Shown here in pieces: positions 13,940-25,792 of a stretch of DNA of 64,000 nt. Source of the DNA: Monomorium pharaonis. Taxonomy: Eukaryota > Arthropoda > Insecta > Hymenoptera > Formicidae. How positions within the stretch are numbered: the first letter of the stretch is position 1; the number at the start of each line of letters is the position of its first letter. A program made the position numbers and the translations under genes. The stretch spans positions 613,501 to 677,500 of the forward strand of contig NC_050475.1 in assembly GCF_013373865.1 (NCBI RefSeq), written 5' to 3'. The notes under the pieces are model-generated. The model had not been told where the DNA came from and searched no databases. It saw only the letters and a program-made list of their open reading frames with translations.

Positions 13940-13983
13940 AACAGATCTAATTTTATCAATGGGTTTGTAAAATTAGATCTGTT
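13940..13983. repeat. Perfect 16 bp inverted repeat
   Basis: AACAGATCTAATTTTA (13940-13955) is followed after 12 bases by its exact reverse complement (13968-13983). It sits just left of a TA microsatellite. It has no U-tract and is not a bacterial terminator; a structural or mobile-element remnant is likely. Confidence 0.75.

Positions 13984-13987
<4 letters not shown>

Positions 13988-14032
<45 letters not shown>
13988..14032. repeat. (TA)n microsatellite
   Basis: About 21 uninterrupted TA dinucleotides. Confidence 0.95.
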
Positions 14033-14033
<1 letters not shown>

Positions 14034-14098
14034 GTTTCGAATTGAAGCACTATCAAAAATATAAAAATTTTACAGATAATTTTATTGGTAACTAATAT

Positions 14099-14388
14099 CT
14101 AAGCCACTATAAGTCAAATTATTCATTTTGTTTTTTACTTTAAGGCTAAAATTCGAATATTTATGAACACAATTTTTGTCATTGTTTAGGAAAGGAATAA
14201 ACCTAAGAAGCTTTTAAATTTCAATAATTATTTCCATATATCTCTATATATGACTTGATATTACTCTTATAATTAATTAAAATGTTTTAAATTTTATTTA
14301 CCGCTATATTCTCTTTCGAATATTTTATGCGAATTAGCCTTGAAGCTAAAAAACAAAATAACTAATAATTTGACTTACAGTGGCTTAG
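14099..14388. mobile_element. MITE-like element with about 55 bp terminal inverted repeats
   Basis: The left end starts CTAAGCCACTATAAGTCAAA and the right end, read on the opposite strand, starts CTAAGCCACTGTAAGTCAAA. The match continues through ATTATT, TTTTGTTTTTTA and CAAGGCTAA/TAAGGCTAA to CGAATATT, about 55-70 bases per end. The 170 bp centre has no coding capacity. Length and symmetry fit a non-autonomous DNA transposon; no family is assigned and no target duplication is clear. Confidence 0.75.
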
Positions 14389-17246
14389 GTATAGCGTAAA
14401 TAATCATATTTTACTACGGTTTTAGATAAATAATATAAAATCAAGTCTTTTTTTTTTGACAAATCAAAGCATGCGACTAACGGAAAGATATTAAGTGAAA
14501 TATATAACACATCATTGTAACAACATACATTATTACACACGATATATCGTTACATGAGTCGGATGTACGTGATACATTAACCATGCGTTATTAATCGTCG
14601 TTACCATTCTCGGATGTAAAGCGCGAGCAGTTTAAATCAGTTTCTACCTCATTTGAAAGTACATTAAAACAACAGAACCGTGTCCTGCAGCATCATTAGT
14701 TTGACAATCGTTCAGTACTTCGAGAAACTCTGTGTAAACTCGCTTAAAGCGTGGACTCGTTAAAGTTTGAAACACTGAATTGTTTTACAAGTACATAGAA
14801 TCGTAAATCACTTCAACGTATAACACAGTTTTGAGATCTTATTTGAAATGATATTGATCCCTCGTTCAATAAAATAAATTAATATTAAACAAATAATTTT
14901 ATAATTCAAGATTTTGTAATTTAAATACAATGTTATATCATTTTACTGTCAAGAGAGAATCTCCATAGTCGTCAATTAATAATCGTCAGTGCTAATCGTA
15001 CGCATCTTATGTGCATCTTAATACAATCCAGTTTTTTTAGCCTTAATAAATTTCTTGTCTCCTCAGCGTGATTTTATTGACCTTATCGGACGTCAATGAT
15101 ATTCCCCTATCACTATACATATAAAGGCAACTCCGCAACATCAAGGTATTGTCAAGCATACGCGTTTGCGTGTATACATTATGCAAATTGATTCCATCGA
15201 TTGGCCGCCAGACAGAACTGCGCGAAATATAGACTTGTTGCACGTTTCAGTAGCTCTACTCCGCTCTCTAGAGCATGCTCACTCTGTAACTTGTATTTAC
15301 CACGCAACTTCAAGAAAATAACGTCATGTTAGGAAAAAAACAAACGTGATAATAACTAGCAACTATCGTGTTGCGATACGTTGTAAGCCTCTGGAATGTG
15401 TTTGATTTGCATCTAGAGTCACTACGAAAACGAAAAAATACTTATCCGATAAAAATTAAGGACATAATTGTATTGAAGGCTTCATTTTTGTAGAAGTTAT
15501 ATCAGAATTTTATATAATAAATTTTGTATTAACATTATAGTTAATTAGAGAGTTACGGAAGAAAATTTCCAATTATGATAGAAAATAATGGTTATACTGC
15601 AAGGAAAGAACGAAATCGAAAAAATTCATTTCTGAAAAATTACTAAATCATTAGAATCTTTTTGTATTATTTATATTATGGTATAGTGTAAACTTCTCAT
15701 TTCCCTATAATGTGCTCGTCGGTAAACAGTGCTATTTTAGTACAATCGATCCTATCGTTTTGATAGCGTTTCTCCAATCATTTCGATTCCGCTCTCGACA
15801 ACTAGTCGCGCGCTATTCGCCAGGCGGTAAAACGGGCAGCATTTTCTCCGAGTTTACAGATGATTAAGGGTCGTAATTATCTTAAGAGGCTTCTTCGTGG
15901 GAGCGGTGCTGTTGCCGATTACTATGTGTCGCCAACGATGGCGCCGCTCTTCTCGCCACTAATGCGAAAGTCATTATGCCTCCTGGTATGTAAGCACTTT
16001 TCGTGAAGTTATGTAATGCATTTTTATTTGACATGAAAATTTCGCACGTAAAGGAGAATGAACAATTCGTAAACGGCTTCAATAAAAAATTTGTGATACA
16101 AGCTGTAAAATAATGTATTATTGATTATAATAGTTCATATTTGTAATTTTCATATTGCTCGTATCCGACAGATTGCGTAAAAATGCAGTTCATAATAAAG
16201 TCAGAATCAATCAGAATAAATCACTTGATTTTTAGAATTGATATTTTTCTTAAATTGATAAATCGAAGATAACAGTTTATCGCGCCATTTTTATTTTTAC
16301 CTTTGAATACTATTCAATATTGTTTTAAATATAATAAGTAAAAAAATGATTCAGATTGTGAATTGTATAATTTTCAATTATGAAATAATTAAATAATTAT
16401 TCTTAATCATCCGCGTTCGTTTATATATTCATTACTTTTTAAATTTAATTCTTTAAAATAAAGTTCATGGTGTTGATTGCAATTCCTTTATCGAGTGAGA
16501 TATCGAAGATATGGCGCGTGCCAACATAACAAAAAAAAAGAACGAAGCCGATGACGCAGATCTCTTTGTTGCCTTCATTATTTTTAAACCACGACTAAAA
16601 AAATATGTATGTACTTTTTATTTCGTGATAAAATTGTATCCTTTAAATATGTCGTATATCGAGCGCGGGAATACATTTCTCACGAAAACCGTCAGGAGCA
16701 AAAGACCAATGAGAAAGACGAACAAGAAGACTAACGTGTTTTAATGCAAAAAGCATAGCGAAGAGTAGCTATTACGATTCGCGGTAAATGATAGGTAGAA
16801 CGACATCATCGATCCTTATCGCGAGCTCGATTTTGCTAAAGAAAACAGCAAGTCGAGCGGGTTTTACCTTGCTGCCGATTACCCAAGAATTCTACGGGAT
16901 GATAATGAGAGGCCACTATCTCATGCCAAGCCAACCATAATTAGCTCGTTGGTAATACATGGTTGTCGTCAGTGCGATTAGTACCATCTTCTTTCGCGAG
17001 TTGTCTCGTCCTATCACAAATTACCGGAATTGGGTAACTGAATACACGTTCTCTTGTATGAATTGCACACGAATCTCTAGCAAGCATAACGTTCTAGCTC
17101 TGAAGTTTCAAAATAAATCAATTTTTTAAATATTAGATCGGATCTAATAAATTCATTTTATTATCATAATTATTATTGACAGAAAATTTAAATAAATTAA
17201 TACGAAAAAATGATTCTAAAAGATGAAGACATCGTGACTGGGCCGC

Positions 17247-17356
17247 GACTCGTTAAGAGGTGTTGGTATCGTTACACTGTCATTGCGCAACTTTTTTACT
17301 ATATAAAATATCTGTGTAACAACGGTATAACGATATCGACATCTCTTAACGAGTTA
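17247..17356. other. Long-stem hairpin, pre-miRNA-like
   Basis: Arms at about 17247-17285 and 17318-17356 pair over roughly 35 bases around a loop of about 30. The 5' arm begins ACTCGTTAAGAG and the 3' arm ends CTCTTAACGAGT. Where the arms differ, most differences would be G-U wobbles on the plus-strand transcript (for example GGTGTTGG against CGACATCT), so the RNA stem would be nearly continuous. Size and shape fit an animal microRNA precursor, but no known mature miRNA is recognised. A short fold-back transposon is the alternative. Confidence 0.45.
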
Positions 17357-17742
17357 CAGAATCGCACTACTGATTTATTACATATAATACAACTTATAAT
17401 TTTTTAAACATTTTATTAAGTTATGAAATGTTGCCTTCTTTTTTCTAGTAATTGTAAAGAATTGACACTTGTAGCTTAATTAATGATTGTAATAATTAAT
17501 ACCACAAACAGAAAATATTTTAATAGAATTTAATTATAAGATATTAGTACAACGCGCTAAAATAACATTGAATGAAATCTTGTGTCAGTGCCTACAGCGA
17601 TACATGAATAAATCAATATAATGTATTTTCATTGGAGTAAAATCTATGTTAAAGTGAGATTTTACTCCGCATTGAACATATTTATTTATATTTCTGGAAG
17701 GAATTGCAAAGGAAAACGAACGTAGGAGATATAAAATTTATT

Positions 17743-20407
17743 TTAATACTGCAATGATCTTTTTGTTTGTATATCATCCAATATCGTTCTGAGTTCTTCG
17801 TCTTCTAAGCGTCCTTCCAGACTAGGGATAAGAGCTTTCGCCTCCTCTGGAGTTTCGGGGCACAAGTTGGCTAGCGAAGCAATTTCGAATTTGTGTAACT
17901 TCTTTTGCATCAATAAACTGTATAAAAAATATATTTTATATATTATTTCATATATAATTTATTGATATATTTCATATGACATTAGAACATATTACAAGCA
18001 TTTCTATTTCAAAACGATTAATCTATATTTAAATAACTAACAACAACGTACCTCCTAACGGCTGCGATTGTCTCTTTATTTTTCAACTTTCCAAATCGAT
18101 TAGTATACGTTAAGCTCTTCATGAAAACTTCGGAAAATTCCTGTTCCTCCTCGGCTGACTCGTTTTGAGCTTTTCTGTGCTCAAGAAGCATATAAACTTC
18201 CGAAATCAACAATGTTTCTGCATTTTCAAATTCTGTGAAGGAATTTATAGGCTTTCGTTATTTAATTAATAACGAAATCTTAATAGAAATAACAGAATAA
18301 ATAAGGAAATGTCTTATAATTATTTTTTGTAAAAGGACTGAACTCTTTATTTAACTATTTATTTAAGCCTAATTCATATTATCAAAGCTGCGCGCTATAT
18401 TTCGACACTGTATCAGATTCTTAAAAATAATCATTGTTTATTTATGTATCCCTGTTCCGCCAGAAAGTCGTATATTTTTCGCGTTTTGTTCACATCGATT
18501 TTTAGGAGAACACGGGCCTGGGCTAATCTAAGATAACCACTTTTCTTGCTTTCCGTTATTAACATTTGTTTAAAGTCTAAGTAATTGGCGGGCACGATTC
18601 TCACGACGGAGCAAAGCTCTTTCTCGTCGGTATTCAGTCTCTCGTATCCCGGTAAACCCTTTATGGCGAGAGGGGGCGCGATTTTGCGTTGTGTGTTTCC
18701 GAGAATTGAATTGTTACAGCTAGCACCATTGTCAGGCAATAAGCTTTTCCAACTGTACTCCGGATTGTTCATGTACTGCTTCCTTTCTCGCTCATACTCC
18801 TGCCTGAGTTGACTTAACTTCTGGAACATGGGTACACTGTAGAAGTGCTTAAGACCGTTTCGCCTGAAATCCAATAGCCTGTTGATGTGATTCTTAACCT
18901 CGCCGGCACGATGAAGACCCTCCATGAGAAAGTCGAATTCCATTCCATCCACAAGCTGCATGAATATCAACAGTCTCTCCGCGAGCGGTTTCGTTATCGT
19001 ATTCTCATACCTCTGTATCGACGATATGGCCTTGCGAAATGAGATTAATCCATGCTCGCGTATAACCCTCCATCTTCTCATGCGTTCCTTCAATCTGTTG
19101 TTATATGCTTGCACCATCGCCACTTGCAGGGCCCGTCCTAACTCATACTTGTCGTCGCCCGGTTGGAACTCGTCGAATTCGAGATCAGATACTAGCGATT
19201 CCGCGTGATTATCGAAATTCACTTCGAAGTCAGACCTAGCCGCGTTATAGCCCGCTAAAAGTCTGCTGTTGACTGTGTTTAGGGCAAATCTGGGTGGCTC
19301 CTCCAGATCTTGCAGCTTATACATGTAAGGTATTGGTTCGCAACTAAATAAGCTGGCTCTGCTCTCCTTGATTTTCGGCAGACCCGGTAGAGTCTGATTG
19401 TCTACGTAATGCTGCAAGTAATGTGTTTTGCATTCCTCAGCAGACTTTACGTGCATCCTACGTCCTACATCCATCCAATTTCCGAAGCCACATTGCTGCA
19501 GGACATCCAACAATTGGAGCTCGTGCTTCGCACTCCAACTACTGTCAATCAGGGGAAATTCGTTCTTTATAATCACATAGTCGTGATCGTTTTTGTGCTC
19601 ATCGATCTCGCAGCCCTTGGCGAAGCAGGGAGGACATATTTCGACCTCGGTGCACACAGCGCAACGAATATACGGTTCCACAAGAACAGTCCTGCACACG
19701 CGGCATATCGGGTCTGAGGCAATAATTTTATCCTTCAAGACTGATACTTCAAGTTCTACGTCATGCTCAGACTCGTATGTCGGACTCAATAAACAGTCTG
19801 AAAGAGAAAATTGTAACCTTAGCCTTAGCCGCTCGGATGTGCAGATATTGTAGGGTAAATGTTAATGCGTAAAGAGTCAGTATACACAGCAGAATTGTTT
19901 TAAGTTGCAAATGCTTAAGCTTCATGACACAAGTCAAAACTAAAAAATAATACCTATAAGATGTTCTGTTAACACTAAATCTGTTTTTCTTTTTTAGTTG
20001 AAGTTCTTATACAATTCATCTTTCCTCCCTTTTTTCAACTTAGAGAGTAAAATAGAAAAGATCTATGCAAAAAGTTAAGCTAAAAAGAACCTATTATTAT
20101 TACAATAACACCAAATTGCATTTGCATTTGTTCCATTTCTTTTTCTTTTTTTTTAATAGATAAATATCAGCACAATTAAAATATTAGAGAGTTAGTTAAA
20201 TTTGCAATCTGTTTAAATAATTGTAACTCGAAGATCATCCAATGCTCTTAATTATTACCATAATATCAACAAGTACCGCAAAAGTGAGGTTAGCTTTAGC
20301 ATTCGCTGTCAGTTCGCGGATAACGGTTAAAAAATAAATGTACCTTTTGGAAATTGCAAATCCGCCGCATCTTCCTCCGTCATATCCGTGAGATTAGGAT
20401 TAGCCAT
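17743..20407 (-). CDS. Rpb4: DNA-directed RNA polymerase II subunit RPB4
   Basis: RPB4 pairs with RPB7 to form the stalk of RNA polymerase II in the nucleus. The CDS has three exons on the minus strand: 20407-20344, 18232-18052 and 17917-17743. Joined in phase they give 139 residues, close to the 142 of human POLR2D and 139 in Drosophila. Diagnostic segments are [12 protein letters not shown] at the first junction, [56 protein letters not shown] and the C-terminal [11 protein letters not shown]. All splice sites are GT-AG. The first exon is shared with Ada2a, whose only other exon lies within the 2.1 kb first intron here. An AATAAA overlaps the region just after the stop (17742-17737) and another lies at 17686-17681. 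Gene identity is very secure; exon ends were read by eye. Confidence 0.95.
18431..20407 (-). CDS. Ada2a: Transcriptional adaptor ADA2a (TADA2A)
   Basis: ADA2a is the adaptor that binds and activates the GCN5 acetyltransferase; in flies ADA2a marks the ATAC complex. Two coding exons, 20407-20344 and 19797-18431, join in phase (G then AC, Asp22) to give 476 residues. Order of domains: ZZ zinc finger at about 51-97 with CRVC and CAVC pairs and later Cys/His ligands; SANT/Myb domain at about 107-155 ([19 protein letters not shown], then NWMDVGRRM); conserved middle region; C-terminal SWIRM domain at about 392-476 with NYLDFKQML and [12 protein letters not shown]. The large exon has no in-frame ATG before the ZZ finger, so the shared RPB4 exon must supply the start. 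AATAAA signals lie at 18363-18358 and 18351-18346, upstream of the RPB4-specific exons. The human protein has 443 residues. Confidence 0.95.
20344..20407 (-). CDS. Shared first coding exon of Rpb4 and Ada2a
   Basis: ATG at 20407-20405 opens a 64-base coding exon (MANPNLTDM.. to ..LQFPK plus one base) ending at an AAAAG/GTACAT donor. Spliced to 18232 it continues as EFENAETLL (RPB4); spliced to 19797 it continues as DCLLSPTYE (ADA2a). Both joins keep phase 1. The N-terminal peptide resembles the acidic start of RPB4 and ends in its conserved LxFPKEF motif, so the peptide belongs to RPB4 by ancestry and is borrowed by ADA2a. A shared Ada2a/Rpb4 first exon is known in Drosophila. Confidence 0.9.
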
Positions 20408-20565
20408 GACTGATTCTTAATAAATGCGTCTGATATTTCACTGCTACAAAAAGAACGTTCCTTCCACTCACAACCAAGAAAGGACGCGCACAAGTCACGT
20501 GACACTCATTGATCACTGATTCGCGTGCTCCACGCTCCACGTGGAGCAAGAGTGCTTAGTGGCGC
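20408..20565 (-). promoter_or_regulatory. Promoter region for Rpb4/Ada2a with E-box palindromes
   Basis: Directly upstream of the shared ATG are two CACGTG-centred palindromes: GTCACGTGAC at 20494-20503 and GCTCCACGTGGAGC at 20534-20547, the latter a perfect 14 bp palindrome. CACGTG is the core E-box of bHLH-zip factors (Myc/Max, USF, MITF types). No TATA box is obvious. The start point and the factors involved are not determined. Confidence 0.5.
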
Positions 20566-20713
20566 GATCAGGTGACAAAATGACGAACATTTATAGAAAA
20601 TTTTATCAATCGGTATATTATTTTATTGAAAACATGTATAGATTTCCTTATATTTTATATTAATTCTTTTTAATTAAAATCATCTATTTTAGTAATTTGT
20701 TTCATTACATTGA

Positions 20714-21010
20714 GTGTCACATTTTAATGAGAACAATAGAATATTTTGAAAAAAAAGTATTTTAAAAAATATTTCAAATGAAAGTTGTATAATCTCTCTT
20801 TTTCCCTCACTATAAATTTTTGAAAAAATTGATTCTTTAAGATCAATATAGATTATTGAGATGAATATACATTATTACCATTTTTTTAAATAGAATTATA
20901 CAATTTCTTTACATTAATTGAATCATCGTATAATTTTTGTTTTCAAAAAATTATTTTCTAAAAATACTGTCTTTTCAAAATATTCCACTGTTTTTATTAA
21001 AATAAAACAC
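20714..21010. mobile_element. MITE-like inverted-repeat element, about 300 bp
   Basis: The left end (GTGTCACATTTTAATGAGAA) and the reverse complement of the right end (GTGTTTTATTTTAATAAAAA) align and continue through AACA.T.GAATATTTTGAAAA and .AGTATTTT...AAAATA for about 60 bases. The A/T-rich middle has no open frame. It fits an old non-autonomous DNA transposon; target duplication not clear. Confidence 0.6.
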
Positions 21011-21837
21011 CCAGCAAAATGCAAGAAGACACGAACATTGTGGCATATGAAACTTTGAGACAACATTAATGATTATTGAAAAATAACATTTACAAAAACG
21101 TCTGTGATTTCTCAGCAAGCTAAATATTTGCAGTATACAGTTAGCAGTTTGATACTAAATTTAATTAACATATTGCGTCAAAAAGCGACATCGACTGCAT
21201 TCGAATTGAGCGTGTATTCTACCGATAGAATACAAGTAAAACGTAACGAACGACTGACATGGATGAACAGATCTATTATTTCGCAATCATTTAAATAGCA
21301 CTATACCCTAATAGCTCTGTAACATGTAAAACGTAGACATTGCACTAGGTGCGTCCTGAACAATAAACCAGGCGTCGCTTGAAGATGCGGGATAATTAAG
21401 GTCAAACGTAAAGTGATAACATCGGAATACCTAATCGAGGGAATCCGCGTTGAAATCATTAGTATGCACATTTGTCACCTTTCAATGAAAAACAGTGAAC
21501 GTGAGACCATGAAAGAAAAAACGTCCGCACGGTTGTCAACGAGGAGAAATCATTATATCAGGATGCATGTTATTATATCGAGCGCGGTATTTTCTAACTT
21601 TCCCTTAAAAAAAAACGAGCACGGAAAGTGTGGTTAAACCAACATCGTTGCGTGAAAGATGGGAAGAGAATATTGAACAATAAGAATCATGAACGAGTTT
21701 GCTTATAATTAATATCGTCACTGAACGATATAAATAATACACACGAGCGAACAAATAGTAGTGAATGATTCCTACATCATTATCTTCCTTAGGACTCATT
21801 AGCAAAAGTGAAATTTTACAGGGAAGAAAATAATCTT

Positions 21838-21882
21838 AATTAACAGTATGTATATATGTATATATATATATATATATATACA
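21838..21882. repeat. (TA)n/(TATG)n microsatellite
   Basis: An alternating TA tract interrupted by TGTA units. Confidence 0.85.
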
Positions 21883-22489
21883 TTTTGTACATGTATTGCA
21901 CGTTTAAATCAAAACTGCTGTTATTTAACTTTTGTATAGTGAGGTGTATAGAACCGCATGAAAATAGCGCGAGATGTATTTATAATAAAAAGAATATACT
22001 TTATATAGAAATGTTCAAATATTTCAAATATTTATTGTATGAACTTTCATATATATAAGTAAGACAATTAGCTACTTAGCAGGTATATGTATACATAACA
22101 ATAGCATCTCTATGCGCATATATTAGCCGACATATTGTGAAAGTATCGGGTAAAACATGTTTTAAACTAACAGCTTTCTATGCCAAAGTGTCACCAATAA
22201 TAAGAGCGGTGATTGACCTTGCCACTTGAAAGATGAAATATTTTCTCCAATCATTTTTACATCGCTGAAGCGTAATTTTCAACGGTCTCTACACTTTTAA
22301 CGTAATTCCCTAAAAATTTGGAACGCATCTTTCGAGATTATTTATCGATTACAATAACCTACTTTACTATGCGAAAGTTAATCTTACAATTGAGAATCAG
22401 AATCTATAGATTAATTTTTACGAGTTCGTAAAAAGAAAAAGAGAAATTAATTGTATCGCTAACACATTCAATCCGTTCGGGATATTGTG

Positions 22490-22789
22490 TGTGTATACGT
22501 TAAAATGTGAGGAATACAGTTTATCTCTTGCTCTCTATGTGTCTCACATGCGCCCTGCGAGTGTCTCCCGAACCGCGCCATCCTTCACGCGACGCGTATC
22601 CTGGAAACAATAGAAACTCGGGCTATACACGAGGGAAGTTTGTTCCGTGTAGTTCTCTCTGCGCGAGAGCGTGCATTAATACGCGAAAAGCTCATCGTCG
22701 CTCGGTCGCGGTTGCGGTGCCGACGGGTGTTGTGCGCGAGAAATCAATTTCCGTGTTTTCAACACGCGGGATACGCGGCCTGCTTAAAA
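22490..22789 (+). promoter_or_regulatory. Candidate 5' UTR/promoter of neprilysin exon 1a
   Basis: Composition changes sharply from AT-rich to CpG-rich at about 22540, directly before the ATG of alternative exon 1a. CTCTC and GCGCGAGAG motifs are present. A transcription start was not identified. Confidence 0.35.
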
Positions 22790-22935
22790 ATGCAGATAAC
22801 GCACGACGTGGAGCCGGACTTCTCGAACGCGAGGACGCTGCATTTCCGTGAGCTGATAGACAAGAAGGACGAGGACGTCCACTCCATAGGCAATGGCATC
22901 TTTGATACTATTTACGGAATAACCACCGTTAAAGG
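22790..22935 (+). CDS. Alternative first coding exon 1a of the neprilysin gene
   Basis: ATG at 22790 has A at -3 and is the first in-frame ATG of an open frame that runs into a strong donor (AAAGG/GTAAGT after 22935). It encodes 48 residues plus two bases: an acidic, hydrophilic tail containing THDVEPDF, FRELIDKKDEDVHS and IGNGIFDTIYG. Phase 2 matches exactly what the transmembrane exon at 44339 needs (GG+A gives Gly, then NPTWWKRR). Use of this start would give an 808-residue neprilysin with a cytoplasmic tail of about 60 residues. Phase, Kozak context and composition support it; splicing to 44339 across a 21 kb intron is inferred. It could instead belong to another unseen transcript. Confidence 0.6.
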
Positions 22936-25792
22936 GTAAGTACATCTTGTACTTACTACGAAAATATTAACTAACCTTAAGGAGTTTTTTTAAACAGAAA
23001 AGCTTTTTTTGTAAAAGCAACAGCTAACCCTTATTGATCGTGGTATATTTGAAAAGAACGTTGAATAAGATTTATCTTTAAAACCGTTTGTTAGACAAGG
23101 TTTTATCTGTATGTTTTTTTCCTTTAATCTTAATTTTAAACTTCAACAGTTAACCTAAAAATAAACAAGCACGTGATATTCAGTGCCAGCAAACTAATCT
23201 TGAATTATTCGCAGCAAATTTTATGTGAGAAGTAGAAGTACAAAAGGCAACCCAGCTGCTGTATTTTAATGTTATTTACGTACACATAATTACCTTAGTC
23301 ACCGCGCAACTTAAGTCTCATATCGTATTGACAATTCGATTGTGTTACGTAGGAAAAACGCAGCCAGAGATATGACAATAAAACAGATTTCACGATAATA
23401 TATTATACTATTGCATGATAATGATCTTTCAAATTATAATTAATTTTATAAGAAACTTCTCGATAGTCTCAGCTAAGTTTATTAAATCTCTAAAGAATTG
23501 CGACGTAACGAATAAATGCAAATGAAGGCTATATTTTCTATCGTGTTCAGTAATTATTGACGTGTTTTATGAAACAAGTTTTATGAAATGGAGGTTAGTA
23601 AAATTTACATCTCATATGATTGATTTTTAAAACGTTGGATATAACTAATGTTACATCATCATAAATTACACCTATAAACGTAGTCGGTGAATTGTTCATC
23701 TAAGAAAAAAAAATTCGAATGCAATTTCAACTAAGTTTTGTCTTCTGAGTGTAGAATGTCGACATTAATCATTCTATTTGATGATTCGATTATACGGAAA
23801 TGTGTTTTGTTTTAATAGTACATACAACTGAAAAGTGATGACACTATAAAATGAAAAAAATTAGCAGATAGAATAATAAAGAATCTCGTGTTTTTCCTAT
23901 ATTTTCCTCTTTTTTCCGATTATATCATCAATAACACAAACTGCTTTATGGAGATAAATAATTGAAAAGTTTTCACTGAAAACAACAACTTTCGAATTCA
24001 GTTAATACAGATAACCGAATTATATTAACGAAATTGTGTATCTAATTAATCATCCATGACATTCTCCTATTTTATTGTAGTGTCAAAATTAACTGCTGAC
24101 TTAGCTAATAAACATTTATTGTCAGCGTGAACCTTCAAATTTATGACTTCGTAAAACGCAACAGCTACAACATTGTCAGTTGTATTATCGATAGTAAACT
24201 GTCAAACGCATCCTATAATCAATCACGATATGACGTTTGGAGCCTAAAGGAGAGACGCCTTTCGTCAAAGAACCTGATGGGCTGGATAGACCTGACACGG
24301 TGAATTTGAAGGATGCCATCGCGCGTTCGTCTCCGCTCGATCATTAAAAAAATGGCATCTCCCTCTCTTTCAATGGAGAGTTATTCAACCTTTTACGGTT
24401 CAGTTACGACTACAATTTATCTTATTAGCATCGCCGCGAGCGTTTCCACGTAACGGTTCGCGCACTAGCGCCAGTCGTATCTCAACACGAGGGGCTTCAC
24501 CGCGCAAGCAATTTGCAGTCGAATATCGTTCGTTAGGATTGCATTTATCTTTTCGCATTCTACCGTCAATTCAAAATTTATTTATATTTTAATCTGGGTA
24601 TACGCAAGCTGTTTCTTGTACAATAATAGAGAAGAGAGCGAGAAAGAATAATTTAAAAATAATCCTTTTTCGTAGGATACTTTCGAAAAATTTTTAAGTA
24701 TTCGTCAGATGTGCGCGCAAGATATTATAATCTATACACCGGATTAAAAAATTTACATTTATATGTATAATATCGAGCATGTGCTGCAAATAGAACATGA
24801 TTATATCTTCATTATATTTCATTTATATGCCAAAAAAAAAATCTTATATGCGTCGATTTGTAATTCAAGCGGAATGTAATTCTATTATAGTGTAGTATTC
24901 TAAGAAGTTCTCTTCCCGAAGAACCGCTCAATCATGGACCTTCGAACTATCTTCATCTAAATTCAGGCATAGGTAGATACCACTTAAGATCGATGGTTCG
25001 ATCGATCCTGCCTCACAAAGCATGATCTCTTCTTAGTTTGTGTGTGCGATCGCATCTTCGTTTCGATCATATTATGCTCGTCCATCAACGGTCATAGAGC
25101 TTATATAAAAACCCTCTCAAACCTCTTTAAATGTCTACGTCCGCGTTGCAACATCCCGTGCTCTCTTCGCTCATTTTAAAAATGCAGCGATCGAGTTAAA
25201 CAAAATAAAATTAATGAAATAAAATAAGGCACGTGAAACTGAATTGAATTAAAAAATGCCAACGCAAAACTTCTATCGATATCATTGCCCTTTATAAAAC
25301 ATAGTTATCGTAATTTTGACTAGGACCTTAGGTCCGACCTTATTAAATAAGTAATGCCAATGAATATTCATAAAGTGACTTCGGTTGAATCCTACCAGTG
25401 TTCATGGACATTACGATTATATGGCTCCAACGCAAATTACGATTTACGTAAGTTACCGTGATCGATGATAGCAAGGTCGACTTCTCCAAAATGTGGCCTG
25501 TAGAGAACGTATAAAAACTGCGAGAAAGCATCAGCTAGCAGAGAACATAAATGAATTCAAAAGTTTTGTTATGGAAAGCAGCGCTTGCTATAAAAAACCC
25601 AACACTCGGATAAACATCGGTGATCTTGTTAAGAATGATCCTTTACTCAACATTCATTGACTTCTTCTACTTCTCTACTTCTTATTTAGAATTTTATCGA
25701 AAATCACGCTCCCTCTAGAGAGTAAAGCTTTTCAAATATCATTGCATATAAAATGTCAAATTTCAAACATTTCTGTTCTCTTATAAACTTTT

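Larger units (their letters stand above)
13601..17742. other. Intergenic stretch between the CpG island and Rpb4
   Basis: No exon is supported here. Contents seen: a short perfect hairpin (13940-13983), a TA microsatellite, a 290 bp inverted-repeat element (14099-14388) and a pre-miRNA-like hairpin (17247-17356), each listed separately. An open frame at 16511-16744 is AT-driven and not convincing. The right end probably holds the Rpb4 3' UTR. Confidence 0.5.
20566..22489. other. Intergenic stretch between divergent Ada2a/Rpb4 and neprilysin
   Basis: Very AT-rich; contains an inverted-repeat element (20714-21010) and a TA microsatellite (21838-21882). Small open frames at 21104-21298 and 21413-21637 have no recognisable features. 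Upstream regulatory DNA of both neighbours would lie here. Confidence 0.5.

Noticed and set aside
16511..16744. 77-codon plus frame
   Set aside because: Lys/Phe/Tyr-rich in AT-rich DNA, no motif or splice signal; a chance frame.
24985..25012. Possible tRNA T-arm (GGTTCGATCGATCC)
   Set aside because: It is a GATCGAT palindrome with no acceptor, D or anticodon stems around it.
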